NCBI RefSeq assembly: GCF_030182585.1
Contig: NZ_JARXOW010000001.1
Location: 1,488,001-1,552,000 of the forward strand
Origin: Pedobacter faecalis
Lineage (GTDB): Bacteria; Bacteroidota; Bacteroidia; Sphingobacteriales; Sphingobacteriaceae
DNA length: 64,000 nt
Direction of reading: 5' to 3'
In this document: positions 10,148 through 19,153 of the stretch, in pieces
How positions within the stretch are numbered: the first letter of the stretch is position 1
Layout of the letters: every line of letters begins with the position of its first letter
The notes under the pieces: model-generated
Databases searched by the model: none
Seen by the model: only the letters and a program-made list of their open reading frames with translations
Told to the model about the DNA's origin: nothing
Made by a program: the position numbers and the translations under genes

Positions 10148-10235
10148 GTAAAAAAAACCAGAACATAAAGTGTAATAATCACACGACAGACGAGTTATAA
10201 ATCGCATATTAGCACATTAATTATAAAGAAGCTGA

Positions 10236-10856
10236 ATGTTTGAGGCAATATTACATGGAGTAGGCGCTGGAATATTATTTTCGTTTTTAACTGGCCCCGT
10301 ATTCTTCTCTATGATCAAAACGAGTATTGAAAAGGGTTTTAAAGCCGGTTTCTCGCTTGCAGTAGGTGTGGTTTTGAGCGATATTATCTTTATCTCTCTG
10401 ACCATTTTCAGTACCCAGTTTGTTGACTATAATGCTGCTTATAATCAATATGTATCGATCATTGGCGGTCTTTTCCTGTTTGCGATAGGATTATATTATC
10501 TGATCAAAAAGGTGGAGGTTAATTACAGCTTAAGCGAAGTGACAAGGATTAAAAAACGTGGCTACTTGCTAAAGGGCTTTTTCATGTGTCTTTTATCCCC
10601 TACCACACTGATGTTCTGGATTATGGTGGGCGGAATAATATCGATGCAACTCCATTACGACTTCAACGAAAAAATACTCTTTTTTGCTGTTGCGATGGCT
10701 ACACAATTGCTGGTTGACTGCGTGAAAACATATTATGCTGCGCGACTAAGACATAAGATCGAACCTCATACCATTCAGCTTTTGAACCGTATAGCCGGGA
10801 GCGTTATTCTTATCTTTGCTTTACGCCTTTTCTTCCAGGTAGTAATCAGGGGGTAA
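10236..10856 (+). CDS. LysE/RhtB-family amino acid exporter
   Basis: Inner-membrane exporter of the LysE superfamily, 206 aa with six hydrophobic segments. The first helix ends in the family signature GPVFFSMIKTSIEKGFKAGF, with Gly-Pro in helix 1 and a basic cytoplasmic loop. The middle segment LLSPTTLMFWIMVGG matches the conserved helix 4 of the family, where NP is more usual than SP. It is divergent from the sugar transporter and convergent with the purF-like gene. Likely role is efflux of an amino acid or metabolite; the substrate is unknown. Confidence 0.86.
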   Translation: MFEAILHGVGAGILFSFLTGPVFFSMIKTSIEKGFKAGFSLAVGVVLSDIIFISLTIFSTQFVDYNAAYNQYVSIIGGLFLFAIGLYYLIKKVEVNYSLSEVTRIKKRGYLLKGFFMCLLSPTTLMFWIMVGGIISMQLHYDFNEKILFFAVAMATQLLVDCVKTYYAARLRHKIEPHTIQLLNRIAGSVILIFALRLFFQVVIRG

Positions 10857-10891
10857 GAAAACACCTCGCTTCCTTACCCATTGACCGTGTC

Positions 10892-12793
10892 TTAATACGC
10901 CCGCTGGTTATTTCCTTCTTTCCAGTTGACAAAAGCTTTATTTACCACTTTATTTCCGCCTGGAGTGGGATAATTCCCTGAAAAATACCAGTCGCCGGAG
11001 TGTGCCGGACAAGCCACATGCAGATTTTCAAGAGTCTGGTAGATAACCTGAACTTCAGCGTCTATATTGTCAGGGGTGATGATTTTAGTGATTTGGGCAG
11101 AAATCTCTTCCTGAGTAAAGGGCTCATAGATCTCTTTAACGTGGTTGATAATTTCTTCTTTTGGAAGAAGCAGGGAGGCTTTACATTTTTGATAAACATC
11201 CTCAATGATATGGCTTAGTCCCCGTTCATTTAACAATTGTATTGCTGCTTCGAAAGCAACAAACTGTCCCATTTTCGACATGTCAATCCCATAACAATCC
11301 GGATAGCGGATTTGAGGAGCCGAGGAAACGATAATGATCTTCTTTGGATGCAAGCGGTCGATAATTTTGATGATGCTTTGCTTTAAGGTGGTACCGCGAA
11401 CAATAGAGTCGTCTATCGCAACCAACGTGTCTGTGTGATTCTTAATTACACCGTAAGTCGTATCATAAACATGGGCGACCATGTCCTGCCGATCTGCATC
11501 CTGAGTAATAAATGTCCTCAATTTCACATCCTTTATGGCCAGTTTTTCGACGCGGGGAGTCATGGACAGCAATTCATCGAGTTCTGCGTCTGTAAGCTTA
11601 TCCTTACGATGCAGCAAAGCCTCTTTTTGAATCTGACGGATATGGGCATAGAGCCCCTCTACCATACCGTAAAATGAAACCTCAGCAGTATTAGGGATGA
11701 AAGAAAATACCGTATTTTTCAGATCGCTTTGCACTGCATCCAGAATCTGCCCACACAAAAGCGCACCCAGATGCTTTCTTTCCCGGTAAATCTCTGCGTC
11801 GCTGCCTCTTGAAAAATATATCCGCTCAAATGAACAGGCGCGCTTTTCCTGAGGTTCCCTGAAAACCTCCTGTGTTACTTTACCGCTCTTTTTAACGATA
11901 AGCGCATGGCCTGGTTGTATTTCTTTGACGGATTTAAACGGAATATTGAAGGCGGTCTGGATTGCCGGGCGTTCAGATGCCGCGATAACAATCTCGTCGT
12001 CGTGGTAATAGAACGCCGGTCTGATGCCGGAAGGGTCACGTAATACAAAGGCATCGCCGTTTCCTACTATACCACTTATGGCGTAGCCGCCATCCCAGTT
12101 CTTCGCCGAACGGCGTAATATGTTTGCGATGTCCAGATGCTCTGAAATCTTTTGTGTTATTTCAACGTTAGTCAAGCCTTCCTTCTTGTAAGAATCAAAA
12201 AGCTCTTGATTTTCATCGTCGAGAAAGTGACCGATCTTTTCTAATACAGTGACCGTATCGGCCTTTTCCTTTGGATGCTGACCCAATTCGTATAGTTGCT
12301 CCAGCAGTTCATCCACATTGGTCATGTTGAAGTTACCGGCAATGACAAGATTTCTGGTCATCCAGTTGTTCTGGCGAAGAAAGGGATGACAATTCTCTAT
12401 ACTGTTTTTACCATGCGTACCATACCGCAGGTGACCTAATAAAACTTCTCCAACAAAACTTACGTTAGCTTTTAGCCACTCCGCGTCAGCCATCAACTCC
12501 GGTGCCTCATTTTGAATAGGCACAAACTTGTTTTGAACGTACCCAAAAATATCGGCTACGGCATTTTGCGCCATAGACCGGTAACGGCTGATATAGCGGC
12601 TACCTGGCTTCATATCTAGCTTAATGGTAGCAATACCGGCACCATCCTGCCCGCGATTGTGTTGCTTCTCCATGAGCAGATATAGCTTGTTTAAGCCATA
12701 AAGCGCTGTTCCGTATTTTTGCTGGTAGTATGAGAGCGGTTTTAAAAGGCGGATAAAAGCAATTCCGCATTCATGTTTTATTGAATCACTCAT
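10892..12793 (-). CDS. Long amidophosphoribosyltransferase (PurF-type)
   Basis: Glutamine PRPP amidotransferase homologue, the first committed enzyme of purine synthesis. The Ntn-hydrolase half has the nucleophile Cys9 in HECGIAF, exposed after cleavage of eight residues, plus RGQDGAGIA and RYGTHG. The phosphoribosyltransferase half has the PRPP loop VAIDDSIVRGTT (around residues 455-470) and IRYPDCYGIDM. At 633 aa it is about 130 residues longer than standard PurF. The extra length lies between the two domains and at the C-terminus, and the flexible loop after RTFI diverges from the usual QPTQ sequence. Bacteroidota often encode such a long form besides a normal PurF, so it may be a paralogue with a different substrate or role. 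It is monocistronic, with its own promoter. Confidence 0.85.
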   Translation of the reverse strand: MSDSIKHECGIAFIRLLKPLSYYQQKYGTALYGLNKLYLLMEKQHNRGQDGAGIATIKLDMKPGSRYISRYRSMAQNAVADIFGYVQNKFVPIQNEAPELMADAEWLKANVSFVGEVLLGHLRYGTHGKNSIENCHPFLRQNNWMTRNLVIAGNFNMTNVDELLEQLYELGQHPKEKADTVTVLEKIGHFLDDENQELFDSYKKEGLTNVEITQKISEHLDIANILRRSAKNWDGGYAISGIVGNGDAFVLRDPSGIRPAFYYHDDEIVIAASERPAIQTAFNIPFKSVKEIQPGHALIVKKSGKVTQEVFREPQEKRACSFERIYFSRGSDAEIYRERKHLGALLCGQILDAVQSDLKNTVFSFIPNTAEVSFYGMVEGLYAHIRQIQKEALLHRKDKLTDAELDELLSMTPRVEKLAIKDVKLRTFITQDADRQDMVAHVYDTTYGVIKNHTDTLVAIDDSIVRGTTLKQSIIKIIDRLHPKKIIIVSSAPQIRYPDCYGIDMSKMGQFVAFEAAIQLLNERGLSHIIEDVYQKCKASLLLPKEEIINHVKEIYEPFTQEEISAQITKIITPDNIDAEVQVIYQTLENLHVACPAHSGDWYFSGNYPTPGGNKVVNKAFVNWKEGNNQRAY

Positions 12794-12812
12794 TCGGTGG
12801 TTTATTGAGCCG

Positions 12813-12820
12813 CAAATTTA
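12813..12820 (-). promoter_or_regulatory. Promoter -7 element of the purF-like gene
   Basis: On the minus strand TAAATTTG, an exact TAnnTTTG, ends 19 bases before the start codon, giving a leader of about 13-15 nt. Confidence 0.6.
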
Positions 12821-12865
12821 CCGCTAATAATAATAAAAACCTAGAAGGAAATTGAACGTCACGAA

Positions 12866-12891
12866 GTATGATATTCACATGAAGATCATAC
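12866..12891. promoter_or_regulatory. 26-bp interrupted palindrome, candidate operator or hairpin
   Basis: Arms GTATGAT-a-TTCA (12866-12877) and TGAA-g-ATCATAC (12880-12891) pair in 11 of 12 positions around a 2-base centre. It lies 46 bases upstream of the purF-like -7 element and 34 bases downstream of the murI stop. There is no T-run on either side, so an intrinsic terminator is unlikely. A second 8-bp palindrome, TACCGGTA, overlaps its right end. Confidence 0.45.
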
Positions 12892-12924
12892 CGGTACTAG
12901 ACTTGATGCTTGGTTGTAGCCATC

Positions 12925-13764
12925 CTAAAGCACTTTAGCTAATGAAAGATGACTGGACTTGACCGTCGACTCAAAGAATATTGAAGCCTGTCTATCGAAA
13001 GCTGCTGAATCACCAGTGGTCCTAAAATTAACCTCGCCGTTTGTACTTAAGCGATTGGCAATCTCCGGGTGCCTGCGCAGGTAGTCGCAAAGGCTGTCTG
13101 CCACGATCCCACCCTGACCAATAAGCTTAACCCCAACCGGTATATACTGTTCGATTTTAGGCACAAGCAAGGGGTAGTGAGTACATGCCAATAATAAACA
13201 GTCGATCTTGTTGTTCTGTTCAAAGATGAGATCTATATACTTCTGCACAAAGTAATCTGCTCCAGGCTCCAGGTGTTCGTTGTTCTCCACCAGCGGCACC
13301 CACATTGGACAACTTTGCTGGTATACTTCGATGTGGGGATAAAATTTACGGACTTCCAACAGGTAAGATTGCGAATTGATTGTTCCTCTGGTTCCTAATA
13401 CGCCGATTTTCCCTGAATCCGTATAGGTCCCGATAACTTCCGCTGTTGGTCTGATGACCCCAAGAACCCGGCGTCCTGGGTATTTAAATGGAAGCACACG
13501 TTGCTGAATCGTCCGTAATGCTTTAGCTGAAGCGGTATTGCATGCGAGAATAACCAATTGACAGCCCTGGTTAAAGAACCACTCGACACATTCGAGGGTA
13601 TACTGAAAGACTGTTTCAAATGAATGATCGCCATAAGGCGATCTCGCATTGTCTCCCAGATAAAGATAATCGTATTTCGGCAACTTCCCCATAATCGATT
13701 TGAGTACTGTAAGCCCGCCATAACCAGAATCAAATACTCCTATAGGTGCTTCGTCAATTTTCAT
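12925..13764 (-). CDS. murI: Glutamate racemase
   Basis: Makes D-glutamate for peptidoglycan in the cytoplasm. The 279 residues have the family's two catalytic cysteines: Cys75 in LACNTASA and Cys194 in LACTHYPLL. The N-terminal GVFDSGYGGLTVL carries the conserved Asp12, and YLGDNARSPYG the substrate loop. It follows the bamA-ompH envelope genes on the same strand. Its ATG immediately follows the U-tract of the ompH terminator with no spacer, so it has no conventional leader. Expression would need read-through, a promoter inside ompH, or regulated termination. Confidence 0.96.
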   Translation of the reverse strand: MKIDEAPIGVFDSGYGGLTVLKSIMGKLPKYDYLYLGDNARSPYGDHSFETVFQYTLECVEWFFNQGCQLVILACNTASAKALRTIQQRVLPFKYPGRRVLGVIRPTAEVIGTYTDSGKIGVLGTRGTINSQSYLLEVRKFYPHIEVYQQSCPMWVPLVENNEHLEPGADYFVQKYIDLIFEQNNKIDCLLLACTHYPLLVPKIEQYIPVGVKLIGQGGIVADSLCDYLRRHPEIANRLSTNGEVNFRTTGDSAAFDRQASIFFESTVKSSHLSLAKVL

Positions 13765-13791
13765 AAAAAAAGGGCTGAAAAAGTCAGCCCT
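13765..13791 (-). terminator. Intrinsic terminator of the bamA-ompH run, abutting murI
   Basis: On the minus strand, AGGGCTGA (13791-13784), loop CTTTT, TCAGCCCT (13778-13771), then TTTTTT to 13765, with the murI ATG at 13764. An 8-bp perfect stem. Confidence 0.87.
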
Positions 13792-13817
13792 GCAATTTAA
13801 CGTTTTTATAGTTAACC

Positions 13818-14381
13818 TTATTTTTTTGGTGCAGTTGTATTTGCTGCCGTTGGAGCTACGCCCAGTTTTGTTTTTACTAATGGTGTGATATCGTCACCTC
13901 CGTCGAAATAAACCAAAGCCGGATTTGTAGTGTCAAACACATATGCATAACCTTTCTCCTTAGAGACAGCTTTAATGGCGTTGTCTACCTTTACCTGAAT
14001 CGGGTTAAACAATTCTGTGTTCTTCTGTTCAAGTTCCTGTTGTGCCTTCGTCCTAGCGTCTTCGATTCTCTTTTCAAGGTCCTGCAGCTCTGTGCCCATC
14101 GTTTGTAGCTCCTTGCCCACAACCTCTTTGTTTGCTTCGCTTAGTGTCTTCTGCTTGTCTTGTGCTGCTTTCAATTTAGTCTGATACTCGGTATACATTT
14201 TTTCAATCACGGCAGTTTTCTCCTTTTGGAAAGCCTCAAGCGTAGTTCTGGCTGCCTTAACCTCGGCCATTCCATCAATCACCAATGCTGAATTTAAATG
14301 TGCGAACTTTTGTTGTGCATTAGCACTGCCGGCTACAAATAATCCTGCAGTTACCATCAATGCGGTCATTAATTTTCTCAT
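13818..14381 (-). CDS. Skp/OmpH-family periplasmic chaperone (second copy)
   Basis: Periplasmic holdase for outer-membrane proteins. The 187 residues begin with a clear signal peptide, with the cleavage site likely after SANA (residues 19-22). The mature part opens with the typical QKFAHLNSALVIDGM strand and then a long Lys/Glu/Gln-rich coiled coil (about 45-130), the tentacle arms of Skp. It lies directly after a first Skp homologue and bamA, matching its role in delivering clients to BamA. The C-terminal tail is Pro/Ala/Thr/Lys-rich. It is the last gene before the terminator. Confidence 0.9.
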   Translation of the reverse strand: MRKLMTALMVTAGLFVAGSANAQQKFAHLNSALVIDGMAEVKAARTTLEAFQKEKTAVIEKMYTEYQTKLKAAQDKQKTLSEANKEVVGKELQTMGTELQDLEKRIEDARTKAQQELEQKNTELFNPIQVKVDNAIKAVSKEKGYAYVFDTTNPALVYFDGGDDITPLVKTKLGVAPTAANTTAPKK

Positions 14382-14404
14382 CTCTCTTTTTGTTTTCTTA
14401 ATTT

Positions 14405-14947
14405 TTACTGTGTGTTACCTACCAGAGAACCTGGCTTATAGCCTAATCTTACTATTACATCATTGCTTACGTCATAGCTACTGCTCGCATAGATCATCAT
14501 CGTTGCTTCACTGCTCTTGTCAAAGATAAAGTCAAGAAGCTTTGCTTTCGCTACCTCCCCTACTGCCTTCGACACTTTTTCCTGAATTGGGTTTAATAGC
14601 TTTACGCGGGCCTGGAAAAGATCCCCTTCAGGCCCGAAAAATTTACGCTGTAGGTCTTTAGCTTCCTTTTCCTTTTCTATGATCTCGTTCTCTCTTCTTT
14701 TACGCATATCTTCTGTAAGAAGAACCTGGTCCGCCTGATAGGCTTTGTACATCTTATCGATCGCTACAAACTGCTGGTCAAGCTGCTTTTGCCATTGTTC
14801 TGACATTACGCTAAGTTGGTTTTGTGAAGACTTGTACTCCGGTAAATGTTTTAAGATATACTCGGTATCTACATAAGCAAACTTCTGTGCAAATGCACTA
14901 AACCCTGAAAAAAGCAGCAACGCCGCAAATAAAATCCTCTTCATCAC
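14405..14947 (-). CDS. Skp/OmpH-family periplasmic chaperone (first copy)
   Basis: Periplasmic chaperone of 180 aa with a signal peptide (MMKRILFAALLLFSGFSAFA) and mature start QKFAYVDTEYIL. Residues about 45-125 form the coiled-coil arm rich in Gln, Lys and Glu. It sits 10 bases after bamA and 23 bases before a second copy. The two share fold and start motif but clearly differ in sequence, so the duplication is old. Bacteroidota commonly have this pair, and the arms may form homo- or hetero-trimers. Confidence 0.9.
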   Translation of the reverse strand: MMKRILFAALLLFSGFSAFAQKFAYVDTEYILKHLPEYKSSQNQLSVMSEQWQKQLDQQFVAIDKMYKAYQADQVLLTEDMRKRRENEIIEKEKEAKDLQRKFFGPEGDLFQARVKLLNPIQEKVSKAVGEVAKAKLLDFIFDKSSEATMMIYASSSYDVSNDVIVRLGYKPGSLVGNTQ

Positions 14948-14957
14948 TTTTCTCCTG

Positions 14958-17510
14958 TTAATTAAATCCTCCTAATTGTTGCGCTATACTAAAATGGAAC
15001 TGACCCTTGTTGGCGTCAGGAATACCGGGAATCTTATCAAACCCATATCCATAATCGATTCCAAGCATGCCGAATATCGGTAAAAATATTTTTGCACCCA
15101 AACCTACCGAACGACGAATGTTGAAAGGGTTGAAGTCGCCAAACTTATCCCATGTGTTACCTCCCTCTGCAAAGCCAACAAGAAACGCTGTAGCCTGCTG
15201 ACTGGCGATGACAGGATACCGAAGCTCCATGACATATTTGGTAAATATCGGACTGCCGGACTGCTGCGCGACAGTAGGATTAGATCCTACCGGTATCACA
15301 GAGTTGTTAGCATAACCGCGCATTGCGATTAGTTCAGACCCTTGTAAGAAATCAAATCCCTGCATTCCGTCTCCCCCTAACTTAAACCGCTCAAACGGCG
15401 ACTGTCCAACAGCTTGGTTGTAAGAACCAAGAAAGCCGAACTGGGCCTGAGCCTTCACTACAAACTTACCCGCTAAGCGCTGAAACCATTGGGTTTCAAA
15501 CTTCCACTTATGATATTCAGTAAACTTATAACGCTCTTTATCGGAAGCTGTTGCATAGTTAACATTATTTAACAACGAATATGGTGGAGTGGCTTGTATA
15601 GAAAATCTGAAGATTGAACCTTCAGTAGGAAATATCGGCGAATTTCTGGAATCCCTGCTAAGTTCCTGAGTAAGGTTGAAATTGAAAGACGTTCCATTTC
15701 TAAACAGATAGCCTGGGTAGTTATTCAGAATATATTGTTGTGCATTTATCGCGTGAGTGAGTTGGAAATAATTGTCCGGGAAATTTAATCTTCTTCCTAA
15801 ACTAACCGTTACACCGTTTAAACGGATCTTAGAATACTCTGGACTCTGTCTATTGCGAAAACCATTCGATTGTAAGGAAGTAAAAGCACTTATTCCAAAG
15901 CTGATTGGCTTTTTACCACCAAGCCATGGCTCGGAAAACGAAAAACTGTATGACTGGTAATATTTACCATTCGTCTGCCCACGGAGACTCAACCTTTGCC
16001 CGTCGCCTTTTGGTAGCGGCTTATACGCGTCCAGGTTAAACAGGTTCTTCAACGAAAAATTATTGAATGTTAACCCAAGCGTTCCAATTATATTGCCTCC
16101 GCCGAAACCACCTGAAAGTTCGATCTGGTCTGATGGTTTCTCCTCTACAGTGTACTCAATATCGACAGTTCCGTCAGCAGGATTTGGTCGCGGAGTCGGT
16201 ACAGTTTTACTCTCATCAAAATTACCTAGCTGGCCGATCTCACGTACAGTACGGATCAAAAGATCTTTTGAAAACTTCTCGCCTGGTTTTGTTCTGATCT
16301 CTCTAAGCACAACTCGATCATTTGTAATCGTGTTTCCCTTAACTGTAATACGGTTGTTCGTATATTGCGGGCCCTCATAGATGCGCATTTCGATATCAAC
16401 GGTATCATTATATATCCGTGTCTGAACTGGCTCCGCGCTAAAAGTCAGATAGCCATCATTCAGGTATATACTCGAAACATCGTCCCCGTTTGCGCTTCCG
16501 CGCAATTTGGTTTCAAGCTTCTCCTCACTGAAAAGTTCGCCTTTCTCGATTCCCAGAGCTTTCTCAAGCATTTCGGTTGTATACTTTGCATTCCCCACCC
16601 ATGTGATATTACCGAAATAATACTTCGGTCCCTCAAAAAGATCGATGCTGATTCCGACTGACTTCTCATTATATGGATAGATGCTGTCTTTTAATAATGC
16701 CGCATCACGGTAACCCCGTTTATGCATCTCAGCAATAAGCTTCAGTTTATCCTCTTCATATTTCTCTTTACTGAACTTTCCGGAACCAAATAGTTTGTAA
16801 AAGGCTTGCTGCTTGGTCTTCTTCAGGAACTTTCTCAATCTGGCATCTGAAAAATCTTTATTTCCGGTAAAGTTGATTTCTTTAACCTTCATCTTTCTGC
16901 CTCTGTCAATAGTTACCTGGAGTATCATCCCATTGTCTATGCTCGGATCTGGCTTGGTAGCATAGTCAACCGAGGTAAAGAAATACCCTTTCTCAGAAAG
17001 ATATTTATTAATAACAGCCGTTGTGGTGTTGTATAGATTCTCGTTGATAATTGACTTACCGCTTTTATCTCCCAGCTTCTCCAGAATATCCGTTTTCTGG
17101 GATTTGCTTACGCCTTCTATTTCGAACCCTCCGAGACGCGGGCGCTCGACGACTTTGATATCAAAATATACGGTATCCTCAACGATCCGTTCAATGTCAA
17201 GTTGTATGTCTTCGAATAACCCCTGAGCCCAAAGATTCTTGATTGCGTTGGCAGTGGCATCTCCGGGTAGAAGAACTCTATCCCCTTTTGATAGTTTGGT
17301 AAGTGCTATAATTACGTCCTTATCCAGGTGTTCCGTGCCGGTTAGTGTAATGCCTCCGATAATATACTCCCTAGGATTAAAATAGTCTAGATCAGTACCT
17401 TTAACTTTAAGAGATGGTAATGTCGGGTTTATTTGCGGCCGTGTTATCTGCGCCAATGCTGGCAAACTCAGCAATAACAGTACTGTAAGCTGGTATATTA
17501 TTTTTTTCAT
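14958..17510 (-). CDS. bamA: Outer membrane protein assembly factor BamA
   Basis: Core of the outer-membrane beta-barrel insertion machine. The 850 residues begin with a signal peptide ending ALAQ. Five POTRA domains follow (about 45-460), seen as repeated VREINFTGN-like strands and G-Y/F segments, then a 16-strand Omp85 barrel (about 465-850). The conserved lid-lock segment appears as VIPVGSNP...RGYANN, with the family R-G-[FY] motif in MRGYAN. The C-terminus ends in FN, with aromatic-terminated last strands. It stands between uppS and two Skp chaperones, the standard Bacteroidota arrangement. Confidence 0.96.
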   Translation of the reverse strand: MKKIIYQLTVLLLLSLPALAQITRPQINPTLPSLKVKGTDLDYFNPREYIIGGITLTGTEHLDKDVIIALTKLSKGDRVLLPGDATANAIKNLWAQGLFEDIQLDIERIVEDTVYFDIKVVERPRLGGFEIEGVSKSQKTDILEKLGDKSGKSIINENLYNTTTAVINKYLSEKGYFFTSVDYATKPDPSIDNGMILQVTIDRGRKMKVKEINFTGNKDFSDARLRKFLKKTKQQAFYKLFGSGKFSKEKYEEDKLKLIAEMHKRGYRDAALLKDSIYPYNEKSVGISIDLFEGPKYYFGNITWVGNAKYTTEMLEKALGIEKGELFSEEKLETKLRGSANGDDVSSIYLNDGYLTFSAEPVQTRIYNDTVDIEMRIYEGPQYTNNRITVKGNTITNDRVVLREIRTKPGEKFSKDLLIRTVREIGQLGNFDESKTVPTPRPNPADGTVDIEYTVEEKPSDQIELSGGFGGGNIIGTLGLTFNNFSLKNLFNLDAYKPLPKGDGQRLSLRGQTNGKYYQSYSFSFSEPWLGGKKPISFGISAFTSLQSNGFRNRQSPEYSKIRLNGVTVSLGRRLNFPDNYFQLTHAINAQQYILNNYPGYLFRNGTSFNFNLTQELSRDSRNSPIFPTEGSIFRFSIQATPPYSLLNNVNYATASDKERYKFTEYHKWKFETQWFQRLAGKFVVKAQAQFGFLGSYNQAVGQSPFERFKLGGDGMQGFDFLQGSELIAMRGYANNSVIPVGSNPTVAQQSGSPIFTKYVMELRYPVIASQQATAFLVGFAEGGNTWDKFGDFNPFNIRRSVGLGAKIFLPIFGMLGIDYGYGFDKIPGIPDANKGQFHFSIAQQLGGFN

Positions 17511-17573
17511 TTAGATTCTTAAAATCGATGCTAAGTTAATTTAAACACATGTTAAAAAGTGTTAAAAGTAAAA

Positions 17574-18317
17574 TTAGTTGACTTGTTCACTAGTTTTACC
17601 AAAGCGTCGCTCACGTTTTTGATAATCGACGATGGCTTCAAACAAATCTTCGCGTCTGAAGTCTGGCCAAAGCTTATCTGTAAAATAAAGCTCGGTATAT
17701 GCCATCTGCCAGAGTAGAAAGTTACTTACCCGGTGTTCTCCGCTGGTCCTGATCATTAGTTCAGGATCCGGCATGTCCACCGTGGTCAACATAGCCGAGA
17801 AGTGATGTTCATTGATATCGTCAACATTTAACTCGCCACGAACGGCTTTCTCTGCCAGTTTTTTTGCGGCATTAATGATTTCCCATTTTGCACTGTAACT
17901 AAGCGCCAGAGTCAGCGTGCATCTTTTATTAGAGGACGTTTTTTCCATAGCACTGGCGAGATCCTCTATACATTTTTGAGGCAATGAAGCAATATCACCT
18001 ATAGCATTAAGCTTTATGTCGTTTTTTGTCAAGGTAGGCGTTTCCTGATTGATTGTGGAAATGAGTAATTCCATCAGTGCATTTACTTCTTCGATAGGTC
18101 TGTTCCAGTTTTCGGTAGAAAAAGCGTAGACTGTAACGTACTTGATTCCGATGTCAGCGCAGCCTTCAACAATGTCTTTAACTGACAGGACACCGCTTTC
18201 ATGTCCGAAATGCCTTATCTTTCCTTGATTTTTTGCCCAGCGACCATTGCCATCCATAATGATTGCAATATGCTCTGGTAACTTTGTTAGATCAATCTGT
18301 TCTCTGAAACCCATCAA
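17574..18317 (-). CDS. uppS: Isoprenyl (undecaprenyl) diphosphate synthase
   Basis: Cis-prenyltransferase that extends farnesyl diphosphate to undecaprenyl diphosphate, the lipid carrier for peptidoglycan and O-antigen. The 247 residues contain the active-site motif IIMDGNGRWAKNQG with Asp22, FGHESG, the AFSTENWNRP segment, and the C-terminal ELMIRTSGEHRVSNFLLWQ that binds the diphosphate of IPP. It lies 16 bases after the DUF6089 gene and 63 bases before bamA on the same strand, linking the lipid carrier with envelope assembly. Confidence 0.96.
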   Translation of the reverse strand: MMGFREQIDLTKLPEHIAIIMDGNGRWAKNQGKIRHFGHESGVLSVKDIVEGCADIGIKYVTVYAFSTENWNRPIEEVNALMELLISTINQETPTLTKNDIKLNAIGDIASLPQKCIEDLASAMEKTSSNKRCTLTLALSYSAKWEIINAAKKLAEKAVRGELNVDDINEHHFSAMLTTVDMPDPELMIRTSGEHRVSNFLLWQMAYTELYFTDKLWPDFRREDLFEAIVDYQKRERRFGKTSEQVN

Positions 18318-18333
18318 TTATTCTTCGATATAC

Positions 18334-19152
18334 TTAAAATGTATAGCATTTTTGGGACACAAAGGTATAAGATATGCCAATACCAACAAACATATATGTA
18401 TCTCTTTTTCTAAAATCGCCTCGTTGAGTATATTGCAGACTTTCAAAGTTTTGCAGAGAGGGGTTCGACAGGGATTTGGCTTCATTAATGCGTTCAGGCT
18501 TAAAACCGGCAACCTCCCAGTAGTTTTCTCCGGGATAGGTTTTGCTTACATCGTCTATGTAATCTGTAAAAGCCGTCCTGTATCCAATCTGGGTAAATAG
18601 TCCCCAGTTTTCCTTAAGTTGGAATTTCAGGCCAGCACCATAAGGTACAGTGAACGCGTAATTGCGGTATACTATATTTTGACCCTCCGTCCTGTAATGT
18701 CTCAATACCACATCGTAAAGGTCGTACTTTGAATAATTGGCCTTGGGATTAAACAAGATACCACCGGCCCCCACGAAAAGATATGGCGTAAATTTTCTTC
18801 TCCCGCCCCCCGCAAAGTAGTCGAAAAAATTAAAATCAACCTGTAGACTTGCCTCATTGAGTGCTGTAGTAAAGTTAAGCCCTCGTTGTCTAAATTCAGG
18901 CTCATCAGATTTAAGGTCGTTTGCACGTATCTTTCCATAGGTATAGTTTGCGCTTAGAGACCAGTGGGCATCAAAATTCATCTTAACATACCCTCCTGCC
19001 GATATCCCGCTGATTTTGAGCAGCCTATTGATGTTCAGATCGCCTACATACCCGGAACCACCAATCCCAGCGCCTACTTCAAGTACCTGTGCTTTAAGGC
19101 CGAGGTTGAGAAAGAGTAATATTATGGTGACTGTCCACGCTGGCTTTCCCAT
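18334..19152 (-). CDS. DUF6089-family outer membrane beta-barrel protein
   Basis: Predicted outer-membrane barrel of unknown function. The start is placed at ATG 19152, one base past the nadK stop. An upstream ATG at 19173 would overlap nadK by 20 nt and put a charged leader in front of the signal peptide. From the chosen start a signal peptide runs to GLKAQ, followed by alternating hydrophobic strands with the DUF6089 pattern GAGIGGSGYVGDLN and aromatic strand ends. The family sits between nadK and uppS-bamA in many Bacteroidota, which suggests a role in envelope biogenesis. No catalytic motif is visible. Confidence 0.82.
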   Translation of the reverse strand: MGKPAWTVTIILLFLNLGLKAQVLEVGAGIGGSGYVGDLNINRLLKISGISAGGYVKMNFDAHWSLSANYTYGKIRANDLKSDEPEFRQRGLNFTTALNEASLQVDFNFFDYFAGGGRRKFTPYLFVGAGGILFNPKANYSKYDLYDVVLRHYRTEGQNIVYRNYAFTVPYGAGLKFQLKENWGLFTQIGYRTAFTDYIDDVSKTYPGENYWEVAGFKPERINEAKSLSNPSLQNFESLQYTQRGDFRKRDTYMFVGIGISYTFVSQKCYTF

Positions 19153-19153
19153 C

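Noticed and set aside
10857..10891. Bidirectional terminator between the LysE and purF-like genes
   Set aside because: GGGTAAG and CTTACCC can pair, but there is no T-run on either side and the loop is long.
16063..16380. 105-codon plus-strand frame across bamA
   Set aside because: Shadow of bamA, with no independent promoter or recognisable product.
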